Origin: Elephas maximus indicus
Lineage: Eukaryota > Chordata > Mammalia > Proboscidea > Elephantidae
Assembly: GCF_024166365.1 (NCBI RefSeq)
Contig: NC_064826.1
Span: 26,002,001-26,066,000 of the forward strand
Length of the DNA stretch: 64,000 nt
Direction of reading: 5' to 3'
How positions within the stretch are numbered: the first letter of the stretch is position 1; every line of letters starts with the position of its first letter. The position numbers and the translations under genes are program-made. A model generated the notes under the pieces. The model saw only the letters and a program-made list of their open reading frames with translations, was not told the origin of the DNA and searched no databases. Below are positions 36,701 through 44,618 of the stretch, in pieces.

Positions 36701-39700
36701 AATTTCGTTGTTATATTTTTTAACTATATAAAGAAGAAAAGTGTTAATTTTCCCTTTACTACTTCTATATAAAAAAAAAAAATAGATTGTGCTAATTCCT
36801 AAAAACTAAATTCAACTGTTTTAGCTGATATTTTTTAAGAAACAACAGAAGGATGATTTTTAAGCTGAGTATTTCCAAATGGAATCATAAAATAAGATCT
36901 GTGTGTAGATATTTCTCTAAAATATAATACGAAGAGGCCTTTTTTCTTGTACTATTTTGTTCTTGTGCATGGTAAAGTGAATTGCTTTTTCAGTATGTTG
37001 TTTGTAAAGGGGAAAAGCATGCCTTCTTTTTTTCTTTTTTTATTTCAGCACCACCACCTCCACCACCCTTGAGGGGAGGGCCGCCACCTCCTCCTCCCCC
37101 TCCACATAGCTCAGGCCCTCCTCCTCCTCCCGCCAGGGGACGAGGCGCTCCTCCTCCTCCGCCTTCGAGAGCTCCCACCGCTGCACCTCCACCACCACCT
37201 CCTTCCAGGCCAGGTGTGGGAGTCCCTCCACCACCACCAAATAGGATGTACCCGCCTCCACCTCCAGCCCTTCCCTCCTCAGCACCTTCAGGGCCACCAC
37301 CACCACCTCCACCTCTGTCAGTGGCAGGATCAGTGGCACCACCCCCACCGCCTCCACCTCCTCCTCCACCCGGGCCACCGCCTCCCCCTGGCCTCCCTTC
37401 TGACGGCGACCATCAAGTTCCACCTCCTGCAGGAAACAAAGCAGCTCTTTTAGATCAAATTAGAGAGGGTGCTCAACTAAAGAAAGTAGAACAGAACAGT
37501 CGGCCAACATCCTGCTCTGGAAGGGATGCGCTTTTAGACCAGATACGACAGGGTATCCAACTGAAATCTGTAAGTAATCTCTTTTTTACATTTAGATCAT
37601 CTGCGTAACGGAGTTCTAAAATAATTTACGTGAAATCTTTGGAAAGTTTTTTTTTTTTTTTTCCCTTTTCTCTTGCCATTTATTTTTATTTAAGTTCTAT
37701 TTTGATAAATGACTGTATCTGTGTAAGCCATACTTCTGTATCATTTATACTTTGAAAGTAGCCATCCCAGTAACCCAGTGCCGTCGAGTCGATTCCGACT
37801 CATAGCGACCCTAGCCATAGACGGTATATAAATGAATGGGCATGATTGTGTTGTAATAAAACTTTATTTATGGACACTGAAATGTAAATACCCATATAAT
37901 TTTCACATGTCACAAATTTTTTTTTTCTCCAGCTACCTAAAAATATAAAAACCGTTCTTAGCTTTCAGGTCATAAAAAAGCAGAGGGCAGTATGGATTCA
38001 GCCCATGGGGCGACCCTGTCCGAAAGCCTACATTCACATGCTTCCTTTAGATGTAGTGTCTGAGTTCCAAGCAGAACACTTGTTCTACAGGGCTTCAGAG
38101 AGGTGATGGATGGTAGATTTTTCTCTGAAGTGAGTGGAGATGAAAGAAGGAAACTACAATTGAAAATTATTTTGCAATACTGTATAGGGAAGTATAGTAA
38201 CCTTTTCTATGTCAAGGAAACCCTGGTGGCGTAGTGGTTAAGAGCTAGGGCTGCTAACCAAGAGGTGGGCAGTTCGAATCCACCAGGCATTCCTTGGAAA
38301 CCCTATGGGGCAGCTCTGCTCTGTCCTGTAGGATCACTGTGAGTCTTTTTGACTCGACGGCAGCGGGTTTGGTTTTTTTGGTTTCTCTGTCAAAAGCTTT
38401 GGCTCTGAGAAGAGTGATGGGTAGAAGACACAGCTAATATAATGAAAATATTTAAACATCAGCATGACAGATTTAAGAAACTTCTGCTTTTTAATCCAAA
38501 GCTAGATCTTTTCTTGGTGTGTATTCAGAACAGGGCTTCAAATTGGGTTCCTTCAGGTTTGAACCCCTGCTGAGAACTTACATTTCTAATGAGTTCCTTG
38601 CTGAGAATTTGCATTTCCACCTGATAATACTGAATCAGAATCTACATTTTAACAAGATCCCCAGATGACTGTTATGTATAACTTCCTGGGAACTTGTTAG
38701 AAAATGAAGCCCTGATTCAGAATGACACTTAGACCAGCCTGTACACAGTCATCTCTGCCTGCTCCCTCCGTTTAATTTCGACCCAGGGTTTCTTAGGATC
38801 GGTTGAAGAGCTATGAACAGTGGTTACGGGCAAAATTAAATTAAATGTCAGCCCAGGTGAACAGCAGGCTTTTATAGTGCTAATTATTTTCAGTTAACTT
38901 TTATGTTAGAATCTATGCTTCTCCCTATGTCCCTTTCTTTCCTCCTCTTTCCCATGCCTAAACTACCTTTTTGTCATCCTGTTCTCGTTCCTCTGTCCCC
39001 CACAACCAGCTTTTGTTTCTTTCTCTCATTCAGCTATGATAAGAGGTGTTTTATTTTTAATAAAGTTGTGTCCTCTTTTCTCAATTTAAAAAAAATGGCG
39101 AGTTAAATTTCATGTTTTCCCCTTCCCACCACTTTTTCCAGCCCAGCTCTACCCACAGATGAAAGCAAACAAACAATCAAAAACACCTGCAACTTGATCT
39201 CTGCATTCCCTTTAGAGGGAAAAATGTCCATACTGAGTGTAGCCTAGTAAGCCATTTTTATCCTGAATAATCACTCCCTTTTTTATTGTATTTAGAGTGT
39301 TATCGTAGAGGGTATAATCAGTGAATTATTGGCATATTATACATTTGATCTAAGCCCACACATTTACTTCATTTTTTAAAAACTAACCATTCTGTGGTTG
39401 AATTTCTCTGGCCATGTTTCTTTGGATTATCAGTATAAATCATCAGTTTTTTCTGTGATGAATACGTCTGACATAAACCCACTGAATTACTTTAAAGAGC
39501 TAGCAAGAGATATGTACCCGTTCACTCACATATATTTTGAATTCCATGTTAATAGTGCCTCAAATAGCATTGTGTTCAAGGAAGTAAGAGCTTTCAAAAT
39601 GTCTTCAATAGCAGTATTGTACCGCTCCTTTATATTCTCAGGTTGTTTGAATGGTGCCTAAGTGTTTCCCGTTGCTGCTGTCATATTTCTTTGAAAGCCA

Positions 39701-42700
39701 CCTCATGCTGAAATTTAAAACTCTGAAACTATTTCTGTTGTCTTTTTCATTTGGGGGCACTTCTACACCAGTAATAGTTAATCTCTCGTCGTGTGCCATC
39801 AAGTTGATTCGGACTCATACACAACCCACAAAAACCTGAGTACTAATGAATGAATCTCTGTCTTATGGGAGTTACTCTGAATGTTTTTAAAAGAAAAAAG
39901 TTTCTTGACCAAACCAAGTACTAGGAATAGATGTGTAAATACCAAAAGGAAAAGTTTGTCCTAATGAAATAATTTTTCTTTGGGAGATAATTTGGAATTT
40001 TTATATTAAATAATTAATTAAAATAAATATTTAAAAACCTTGTATAGTTATTTAATACAGCTGTTCTAGTGCATCTTTAATTATACCAATAATATACCTT
40101 TTATATGGATAATATAAGTCCAAAGACAAAGTGCTACTGATTCTAGTCAAAGTGCATTTAGAGCAATACTTTCCAAATTATGGTTTTTTTTTTCCAGTCC
40201 CCTACAGACTTCCAGTATTTTCTCTCTCTCTCTTTTTGAAATAATAATTTAGTTTTTAGTGAAAGTTTGCACAACGAGTTAGGTTCCCATTTGACAGTTC
40301 CTACACAAATTGTTAAGTGACATTAGTTGTATTTATCACAGTGTCAACAGTCTTTGTGTTCTGTGTTCCCTTTCCAGTACTCTAGTTTCCCTGCCCCCTT
40401 ATCTTCTCATCTTTGCTTTTGAGAAATTGTTGACCATTTGATCTGATACTGATGGTCTTCTTATGGGTAATATCCTTTATTTTGTGTGCCACCCTGCTGT
40501 TTGGCTAAAAGGTGACCCTCAGGGGATAGGCTCTGTTCTAGGTTTAAAGAGTGTCTCAGGGAGTCCTCTGTTCTCTACTGTTCTAGGTTGTTTGGCTTTA
40601 GAAAAAAAAAAATTTTTATAAGAATTATTTCTGCTTCATATTTTTCTCCCATTCTATATGGGACCAGCTATTGTGTCCCCAGTCAGAATGGTCAGTGGCC
40701 ATCTAGTTCTCTTTTTTAATGTGAGTGTTGGAATAAAGATAATTATGTGTAGACTATCATTCTGATAAGTTAAATTTTGATGAGAACGTTTGATACTGAT
40801 TTTTTTCCCCTAAATGTACTTTGTGGGAGACAGAAGTGCTTTACTAAAAAGGTAGTTAGTTGCCTTGTGACACAGGTACATTTTGAAAGCTTCCCAACTA
40901 ATTTCCTTAAAGGGAAGTGATATGCTATGAAATACTCATTTTGAAGTATAATACACATGTATTAATCATATCTTTATACAGTGAAACCTGTGAGACCCGG
41001 AACTCAATGAGACTGCCTTGTTTTTCCAGGTCTCGCAAGTTTCCACCTTTGACAGGGTGCAGCCTTACTTTCGTAATAATTGTCTTAGTGGAAAATATTT
41101 GCGTTTTCCTTCTCTGACAGGTTTCCGCCTTACACGGGTTCTGGCTTTCACAGGTTTCACTATACCATATGAGGTATGACTATATAAAGGTTTATTAGTG
41201 AAGCCAAATTTTTCTAGAAATCTTTTCAGTTAAGTGTGCTTCCTTTCCTGCCTGACAACTCTTAAGAATTTAAATATTATCCCTAGGTGTGAAAATGATG
41301 TTTCTTGATGCTAGTTTATTCATCTAAGACTTTGTATACTGGAATGAACAGAAGTACCTCAGATACAAATCAGGTATTATTCGAAAGCGTGATATGCAAA
41401 TATGACCAAAATTTTGGAAATGTATTGATGGCTTATACATTAAGGAGAAGAGGAGACATTTCTTTAATATTCTTTTAAGGTGGTAGTATGTTTCTTCTTA
41501 ATTTGATTAATTTTGCCCTGGGCTTGCCTACTTTCTTTTCTTTGAAACTAAGAAGTGATGCTAAGAAAGTAAGATTTCCAGAGCCAGAGATTCTTTGTTA
41601 AGGATTCTTCACTGAATATTGCTCGCTTGCTTTTCCAAGGTATCTGATGGCCAGGAGTCTACACCACCTACACCTGCCCCCACTTCAGGAATTGTGGGTG
41701 CGTTAATGGAAGTGATGCAGAAAAGGAGCAAAGCCATTCATTCTTCAGGTATATCTGCATGTGTATATGTAATAAATTTGAATATATGACACTATTTTTT
41801 TATTTTACAACTCAGTCTTTGCTAGCTTTTTCTCTGCTGATTGAGTAACTTACTGATATGGGCTCTGGGGCCTATTTAAGGAAGTTATTGCCTCTATGAC
41901 TAGTCTATCTGAAACTTAACGGATGCCAGAACACCTTAGCTCTAACCGTAAATTTCAGATACTGGTGAGTGTTACAAGGAAAGCTTTTTAAAAATTAGGA
42001 GAATTACTGATAGGAAGAAGGGTTAAATTTTACATAGGATGGCCAAGAAATGCCTCTCTGAGGAGGTGAATTTTGAATGCAGCCTAAATGATGAGAATGA
42101 GTCAGCCAGCCAGAAGGAATAGCTGCTACAAAAGCTCTAAAGTGAGAATAAGTTTGGCATGTTTGAGGGACAGAAAGAAAGTCATGTTACTAGAAACAGT
42201 GAATTGAAGGAGGGGCGTTATGAGACAAGGTGAAAGGGCAAGCAGCAACTGGGCAAATCACGTAGCATCTTGTAGAGTGAAGTAACACGTCTGATTGCAC
42301 TGAAATAGCGGTACTCAGCCCCTGGAGGACTCTTAGAAGGGCAGCAACATGCTATCGCTAAAACTTAGCGCCTACATAATGTCACTCCATTGGGCCTGAG
42401 GCTCTGAGGCAAATGGAGTATAGATTAGCAATGATCCAAGCAAGATGCGATGGTGGTGTGCCGTGTAGCAGTGGAAGTGCCAAAAGCAGCCGACATGGTG
42501 GATTGGGTGTGAAGGATGATGGAAAAGAGGATGATGGAATAATTTCTAGGTTTTTGTCCTAATCACCTGTGAGGATAGAAATGCCATTAATTGAAAGTGG
42601 GAAAAGCAGGATGGAGGGGCAAGAGCCTGCTGGGAAAGGAAATAAAAATTTAGAATCTAGTTTTGAGTTTGAGAATTTGTGTGTGAAGAGTACAGGAAAG

Positions 42701-43446
42701 CATTTGGATTTGCAGTACGCAAGGCTAAAACTCAGAAAGACCAACCCAGACATGAATTTACACGTTAAGAAGTATACAGATTGCAACTTGTTACATAGAC
42801 ACTAAGGAACTAGAACCCAAGTCATCTGACTCCTGTTCAGGAACAGAGTATCCAGTAAGCAAGGTAATCACAGGCTTACTTACTAATCTGTAGTGAACAA
42901 TTTCACATTTTTTCACCACATCAGAGATACTGCTTCTAGGTATGGCTGTCATCTGTCTCTCTCCTAACCCTTCAGCACCTTCCTATTGAATCGAAGCCTC
43001 TTTTCAAATGTACAGTCCTTAACAGGGATGGATGACCCAGTAAGCCAGGTAGCCACTAATCTGTAGTGAACAATTTCACAATGTGGTGTGAAACCCGTGT
43101 GAAATTGTTCACTACAGATTAGTAAGCAAGCACAAGTAAGCTCGTGCTTACCTTGCTGATGAGATAATCCGCCCCTGCTCGTATTCTAAAATTCAATTCA
43201 CTGTCACACTCTGGATTTATTTCATTAGATTCATTTTAAACTATCTTAGTAACTAGATCCTTTCTGGAGTCAAATGATGTGTAATTCAGGAGTTAACTAA
43301 TGGGAGAAACCACCCAAGAATTATGTAATGTTATTTTATTTACATATAATGTTTTAATTGTTCATCTTGATCATTTTTGTCTAGATGAGGATGAGGATGA
43401 AGATGACGAAGAAGATTTTGAGGATGATGATGAATGGGAAGACTGA
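12874..43446 (+). CDS. WASL: WASL (N-WASP), spliced coding region, exons 2-11 (5' partial)
   Basis: Neural Wiskott-Aldrich syndrome protein activates the Arp2/3 complex downstream of CDC42 and PIP2 and drives branched actin assembly at membranes. Ten exons (135, 87, 97, 24, 169, 43, 154, 521, 109 and 62 nt of coding sequence) join in frame with consensus GT/AG junctions to give 466 residues plus stop. Adding the 39 residues expected from exon 1 gives 505, the human length. Domain order is WH1/EVH1 (to about residue 138), basic region (about 186-200), CRIB/GBD (about 203-274), proline-rich region (277 to about 395), two WH2 motifs, central helix and acidic tail ending EWED. Exon 1 with the start codon and promoter is outside the window. 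No frameshift or premature stop is seen, so the gene looks functional. The paralogue WAS is excluded by the two WH2 motifs and the near-identity to N-WASP as remembered. Confidence 0.97.
13755..13925 (+). repeat. MIR-like remnant
   Basis: ctgggccttagcgtctttat, ttgtaaaatgggatgacttt and aggattaaatgagattta follow the MIR order. Confidence 0.5.
14555..14652 (-). mobile_element. AfroSINE, 5'-truncated
   Basis: Only the 3' half: cccattgccctcgattggac, tagtgacccataggacagag, agggcttccaaggca. Confidence 0.85.
15062..15148 (+). CDS. WASL: WASL exon 3 (WH1 domain)
   Basis: Codes residues 85-113 ([14 protein letters not shown] through TFAGD) in phase 0, with acceptor ttttttcag and donor gtaagt. It continues the WH1 beta-sandwich. 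The [11 protein letters not shown] segment is typical of N-WASP and WASP. Confidence 0.97.
15835..16110 (+). mobile_element. L1 LINE 3' end fragment
   Basis: Shares with 1-480 the segments gacaggcccgtaaaacaa (approximately), gggcacaccagcccaggggc (approximately) and the terminal aatgagaaactagtt-like block before an A/T-rich tail near 16095. Confidence 0.7.
16150..16195 (+). mobile_element. AfroSINE tail fragment
   Basis: taagtcaaaatcgactcgat then ggcagtggg and a T-run: the last 40 bp of the SINE only. Confidence 0.7.
16687..16783 (+). CDS. WASL: WASL exon 4 (end of WH1 domain)
   Basis: Codes residues 114-145 plus the first base of codon 146 ([17 protein letters not shown] through RRQRKS), then donor gtaact. 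It contains the C-terminal helix of the WH1 domain and a basic end. It leaves phase 1, matched by the next exon. Confidence 0.97.
16835..17042 (+). mobile_element. hAT-type DNA transposon fossil
   Basis: gaaacacagctatgttcatt, catattgtctgtgaccgtgt, gactgcaaagcctgaaatac and gaaaaagtttgctgatcccc follow the order of the copy at 58150-58495. Begins about 50 bp after exon 4. Confidence 0.65.
18620..18690 (+). mobile_element. AfroSINE, 3' part only
   Basis: ttctactctgtcctataggc, tcgctatgagtcggaattga, ctggacggcactgggg and a T/G-rich tail. Confidence 0.85.
19560..20150 (+). repeat. L2 LINE 3' region
   Basis: aaaacatagattagatcatg, tacatgatccagcccctgac, tgctcattccagtccagcct and agatgtccactcaggtatca are in L2 order. 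Ends about 90 bp before the microexon. Confidence 0.6.
20243..20266 (+). CDS. WASL: WASL exon 5, a 24-nt microexon
   Basis: Acceptor ctaacag and donor gtaagc enclose only 24 nt. Spliced between phase-1 neighbours it gives EKKRDPPN plus the first base of a glycine codon, matching the known N-WASP linker after WH1. The exon length is a multiple of three, so skipping it would keep the frame and remove eight residues. Confidence 0.93.
20501..20598. repeat. 49-bp tandem duplication
   Basis: Units 20501-20549 and 20550-20598 begin gatatcttaattttgtattc and end gaacctgtacaa. They differ at one base (ttaactaag versus ttaattaag). Confidence 0.97.
21403..21608 (-). mobile_element. AfroSINE variant
   Basis: gttagttgccatcaggtctg tail, gtagatctgtacttcatagg middle and gcaccacccaggggcttc head. 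The tail also resembles the RTE end. Confidence 0.85.
21745..21830 (+). repeat. MIR 3' part
   Basis: ggggattaaatgaggtaatc, gcatagtgctagtacatagt and aggtaataaatgctagttag. Confidence 0.55.
21850..22075 (-). repeat. MIR
   Basis: ttatagatgaggaaactggg, cagaaaggtaacttgttcaa and ctggccccttaaccactatg. Confidence 0.7.
22288..22397 (+). mobile_element. AfroSINE, incomplete
   Basis: gctctggctgctaaccaaaa, ggaaaccctatggagcagtt, tctactctgtcctatagggt; the final tail is missing. Confidence 0.85.
22599..22757 (-). mobile_element. AfroSINE
   Basis: cattgagtcgatttcgactc, atagcgaccctatggaatag, tgcttaaccactgcgccacc. Confidence 0.9.
22993..23034 (+). repeat. Tandem 21-bp duplication with paired CTCF-core-like motifs
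   Basis: Two identical 21-bp units (22993-23013, 23014-23034), each ending in tcactaggtggcag. This fits the published CTCF core CCASYAGRKGGCR at all but the first base. Function is inferred only. Confidence 0.6.
23520..23665 (+). repeat. MIR remnant
   Basis: actaattgtgagattttagg, cagatgacctgactcttcta and cattttcatcatttgtaaaa-like blocks. Confidence 0.5.
25155..25415. repeat. LTR-like interspersed remnant, family not determined
   Basis: Blocks tcccaagaccaccctcaggg, gctaggaggactcatagga and acaatttattacagcaaaag resemble a common mammalian LTR-type repeat from memory. There is no coding part. Confidence 0.35.
25925..26101 (+). mobile_element. AfroSINE immediately upstream of WASL exon 6
   Basis: gagccctgatggcacagtgg head, gggactccttggaaacccta, agtcagaatcgactcgacag tail and a T-run. 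Its end is 52 bp from the exon 6 start, within branch-point distance. Confidence 0.92.
26154..26322 (+). CDS. WASL: WASL exon 6 (linker, basic region, start of CRIB)
   Basis: Completes Gly154 and codes residues 155-209 plus two bases of Gln210. It holds the lysine-rich PIP2-binding block ([15 protein letters not shown], about 186-200) and the start of the CRIB motif, ADIGTPSNF. Acceptor is tttcag and donor gtaagg. Compared with the human protein as remembered, FYGPQ reads FYGSQ here. Confidence 0.96.
26323..26943 (+). other. WASL: WASL intron 6
   Basis: 621 bp; holds a MIR-like - strand remnant at about 26640-26790. The open frame running into exon 7 (26720-27043) is read-through of intron sequence. 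Confidence 0.9.
26640..26790 (-). repeat. MIR-like remnant
   Basis: gacagataaggaaatgggtg then tagcagagccaggtctagga, as in an inverted MIR. Confidence 0.45.
26944..26986 (+). CDS. WASL: WASL exon 7 (CRIB motif)
   Basis: A 43-nt exon that completes Gln210 and codes [14 protein letters not shown] (211-224), the CDC42-contacting half of the CRIB motif. His211 and His214 of the conserved HxxH pattern are intact. Acceptor cttcag ends at 26943; donor gtaagt follows. Confidence 0.96.
26987..28088 (+). other. WASL: WASL intron 7
   Basis: 1102 bp of AT-rich DNA with a GT dinucleotide run at 27721-27749. No other feature recognised. Confidence 0.9.
27721..27749. repeat. (GT)n microsatellite
   Basis: Fourteen GT units in WASL intron 7. 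Confidence 0.95.
28089..28242 (+). CDS. WASL: WASL exon 8 (GTPase-binding / autoinhibitory domain)
   Basis: Codes residues 225-275 plus one base of codon 276 ([16 protein letters not shown] through NELRRQ). This helical GBD packs against the C-terminal central helix to hold the protein inactive. Tyr256, the Src-family phosphorylation site in VIYDFIEK, is present. Acceptor gttatag; donor gtaact. Confidence 0.97.
31527..31675. mobile_element. Small non-autonomous DNA element with inverted ends
   Basis: Left end ctaccgtattttttgcaaat and right end (reverse complement) ctgccgtatttttacagaaa match through the ATAACATG block. The element is 149 bp. No clear target duplication is seen, so the superfamily is uncertain. 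Confidence 0.5.
32515..35780 (-). mobile_element. Near-full-length RTE-type LINE, decayed
   Basis: Read on the - strand, this 3.26-kb element has an N-terminal apurinic-endonuclease fragment ([14 protein letters not shown] at about 35200), a linker ([13 protein letters not shown]), a reverse transcriptase segment ([15 protein letters not shown] at about 33960) and a C-terminal segment ([19 protein letters not shown] through [13 protein letters not shown] at about 33100-33230). This is the domain order of RTE/BovB LINEs. The frame is broken many times and no intact protein remains. It carries an internal A-run at 34719-34739 and an 80-bp tandem duplication at 35382-35541. Its 3' end at 32515 is similar to the AfroSINE tail. 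Confidence 0.88.
36152..36305 (-). mobile_element. AfroSINE, diverged
   Basis: cctgttgccatcaagtcagt, ccccataggatagtaggaac, gctctttaaccactgtgccg. Abuts the Tigger-like element. Confidence 0.82.
36313..36471 (-). mobile_element. Tigger-like non-autonomous DNA element, copy A
   Basis: Ends tagtaaaacctgcaaaag and (reverse complement of right end) cagtgacagctctgagagc. Flanked by TA at 36311-36312 and 36472-36473. Homologous to 40979-41162 and 54750-54928. Confidence 0.7.
37049..37569 (+). CDS. WASL: WASL exon 9 (polyproline region, WH2-1 and most of WH2-2)
   Basis: The largest exon (521 nt) codes residues 276-449 after acceptor tatttcag. It carries repeated runs of 5-11 prolines separated by short basic or Ser/Gly linkers, which bind profilin and SH3 proteins. 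It then carries WH2-1 ([17 protein letters not shown]) and WH2-2 up to QGIQLKS. Donor gtaagt falls directly before the final Val of WH2-2. It is strongly GC-rich against AT-rich introns, which yields long spurious antisense frames. Several linker residues differ from the remembered human sequence, as expected for low-complexity sequence. Confidence 0.97.
37768..37813 (-). mobile_element. AfroSINE tail fragment
   Basis: cccagtgccgtcgagtcgat and tccgactcatagcgacccta; sits at the edge of an hAT fossil. Confidence 0.8.
37814..37925 (-). mobile_element. hAT-type DNA transposon fossil fragment
   Basis: gccatagacggtatataaat, gaatgggcatgattgtgttg and taataaaactttatttatgg are the reverse of the copy at 58150-58495. 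Confidence 0.6.
38216..38385 (+). mobile_element. AfroSINE, well preserved
   Basis: Starts accctggtggcgtagtggtt, has gagctagggctgctaaccaa and ttcgaatccaccaggcattc (tRNA-like box B), and ends ttgactcgacggcagcgggt plus T-rich tail. Imperfect flanking repeat tctatgtcaa / tctctgtcaa. Confidence 0.95.
38531..38714 (+). mobile_element. hAT-like (MER5-type) non-autonomous DNA transposon, copy 1
   Basis: Terminal inverted repeats cagggcttcaaatt / cagggcttcatttt (reverse complement of the right end). Flanked by perfect 8-bp duplications attcagaa at 38523-38530 and 38715-38722, the size made by hAT transposases. Confidence 0.88.
39786..39830 (-). mobile_element. AfroSINE or RTE tail fragment
   Basis: gtgtgccatcaagttgattc and ggactcata only; too short to tell SINE from RTE. 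Confidence 0.5.
40236..40715 (-). mobile_element. Older L1 LINE 3' end
   Basis: Begins with the reverse of an L1 tail (tttagtgaaagtttgcacaa, compare gtgaaagtttacaaatcaag at 6112) and ends with ggccatctagttct, similar to the other L1 copies. It is more diverged than those at 6076 and 52540. Confidence 0.6.
40979..41162 (+). mobile_element. Tigger-like non-autonomous DNA element, copy B
   Basis: 184 bp. Begins cagtgaaacctgtgagaccc and ends ggctttcacaggtttcacta, flanked by TA on both sides (40977-40978, 41163-41164). Best-preserved inverted ends of the three copies. Confidence 0.75.
41640..41748 (+). CDS. WASL: WASL exon 10 (end of WH2-2 and central helix)
   Basis: Codes residues 450-485 plus one base of codon 486. 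Val450 completes WH2-2, then a Pro/Thr linker ([16 protein letters not shown]), then the central amphipathic helix [17 protein letters not shown] that contacts Arp2/3 and, in the closed state, the GBD. It ends with SS, the casein-kinase-2-type serines. Acceptor ttccaag; donor gtatat. Confidence 0.96.
41935..42690. repeat. Ancient interspersed repeat, family not determined
   Basis: Blocks ctctctgaggaggtgaattt, gatgagaatgagtcagccag and gcatcttgtagagtgaagta recall a long ancient mammalian repeat. I cannot name it without a library. Confidence 0.4.
42853..43160. repeat. Foldback structure with perfect 26-bp inverted repeat
   Basis: Arms 43055-43080 and 43098-43123 are exact reverse complements around a 17-nt loop. 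A further direct copy of the left arm (42883-42908) and flanking cagtaagcaaggtaatcaca / gtgcttaccttgctg blocks extend the inverted symmetry to about 56 bp per side. Confidence 0.92.
43385..43446 (+). CDS. WASL: WASL exon 11, acidic tail and stop codon
   Basis: After acceptor gtctag the exon codes residues 486-505: twenty residues, almost all Asp/Glu, ending FEDDDEWED and TGA at 43444-43446. The penultimate-region Trp inserts into Arp2/3. Only the coding part of the terminal exon is given here; the exon continues as the 3' UTR. Confidence 0.97.
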
Positions 43447-44612
43447 TCAATATATATTATATATATATATTTTTAAGGTGAAATACTAAACACTACTTTT
43501 CTGTCTATGGATTCTGTAAAGTTATCATGTAAATGTTCTACCAATTTGCTGTATATTTTTGTTGCCTTTTTTGCTTTTTTTGTAATTAATCTGTGCAATA
43601 CCTCATTTAATCTGTAAAGGTTTGTCATATCTTCAACAAAGCTACTCCCTGTTATTGTGTGCAAGTTTACACCAGAATGCTCACTTTATTTGTGAATACT
43701 TTTCATTCCATCAACAAGGGAGCTTGAATATTATGAGACTGACAAAAACCTTAATGTAATTTAGTTATAATGCCAGAAGGAAAACACTATTTTCATACCC
43801 TACTTTTTCTGTACCTAAATTTTCTTATTAAAATCTAGTATAGCACTACATTCTTTTTTAAGTGATGCAAACCTTAGTTTATGTAGCTCCTTCATTTTGA
43901 GTACAATGGTACATGAATGTTGAAGCTGATACATCGCGTCGTTCTTCAGACATCACTACACTGATGAGTTTCTGAAATTTTAGCAATACGCTCTACATAA
44001 AATCCCTGCCGAGATGCCAGTGGCGAAAAGCAGCCACACGCCTCTTACAGCAATATTGCCTGTGATTGTACAGCAGTGGCATTGGGAGGCTGGGATCAAA
44101 AGGAGCCCTCACGTACCTGCACTTGACTTAGGTGATTTTTATGCTTTACCAAATGTTGCAGGCTCTTTGGCAAACCAATTTTTTAAGCATTTTTGGTATT
44201 ATTCTGAAACAGCCAAGTTATTTAAGTTGTCGGAGCTTGAGGCATTATGGCCAGAGTTTCACTCTATATGACCTGAAGGGCTATGCATTGTGGTTACTCC
44301 AATATTTGGTTAAAAATACCATAAAAATCAGAACATGATAAAAAATGTTGTGGAATTAAGTATTTGTATTTTTCAGCTTACATGGGTTGAGATATTCAGA
44401 AATAGCAACCATGAAAGTCTAATCTAGAAAATTGCAAATAAATGCCCTATAATGCTAAACCTAATATGTTATATATATATATATATATATTTTGATAACT
44501 TCTCAAGGTTTTTGTCACATGTCAGGTGAAGGGTTACATTTTTCTTAAAAGATTGGTCATCTTAATGTCAAATTTCTTGCGACACATAACTGAATGATAG
44601 ATTTTTTTTTTT

Positions 44613-44618
44613 AATAAA
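44613..44618 (+). promoter_or_regulatory. WASL: Possible proximal polyadenylation signal of WASL
   Basis: AATAAA in ttaataaaattttacaacc, after a T-rich run. It would give a 3' UTR of about 1.2 kb. Use of this site cannot be shown from sequence. Confidence 0.4.

Larger units (their letters stand above)
28243..37048 (+). other. WASL: WASL intron 8
   Basis: 8806 bp. Almost all of 28243-31500 is unassigned AT-rich sequence. Then come a small inverted-repeat element (31530-31672), a near-complete RTE LINE (32515-35780), an AfroSINE (36152-36305) and a Tigger-like copy (36313-36471). A long T-rich tract precedes the exon 9 acceptor. Confidence 0.9.
37570..41639 (+). other. WASL: WASL intron 9
   Basis: 4070 bp separating the two parts of WH2-2. 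Contains AfroSINE pieces, an hAT fossil, an hAT-like element with 8-bp target duplication (38531-38714), an old L1 3' end (40236-40715) and a Tigger-like element (40979-41162). The stretch 38800-39780 shows nothing recognisable. Confidence 0.9.
41749..43384 (+). other. WASL: WASL intron 10
   Basis: 1636 bp. An ancient repeat-like block (41935-42690) is followed by a foldback structure with a perfect 26-bp inverted repeat (42853-43160), about 225 bp before the last exon. Confidence 0.9.

Noticed and set aside
37040-37423. 127-codon - strand open frame rich in Glu/Val across WASL exon 9
   Set aside because: It is the antisense of GC-rich proline codons; repeated CCN codons lack stops on the other strand. 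It crosses the splice acceptor and has no domain.
38216-38300. tRNA-like sequence with box A and box B features
   Set aside because: It is the head of an AfroSINE, not a functional tRNA; acceptor-stem pairing and a normal anticodon arm are lacking.
44014-44271. 85-codon open frame in the WASL 3' UTR
   Set aside because: No domain or codon signal; lies within the transcript end of WASL and is most likely chance.
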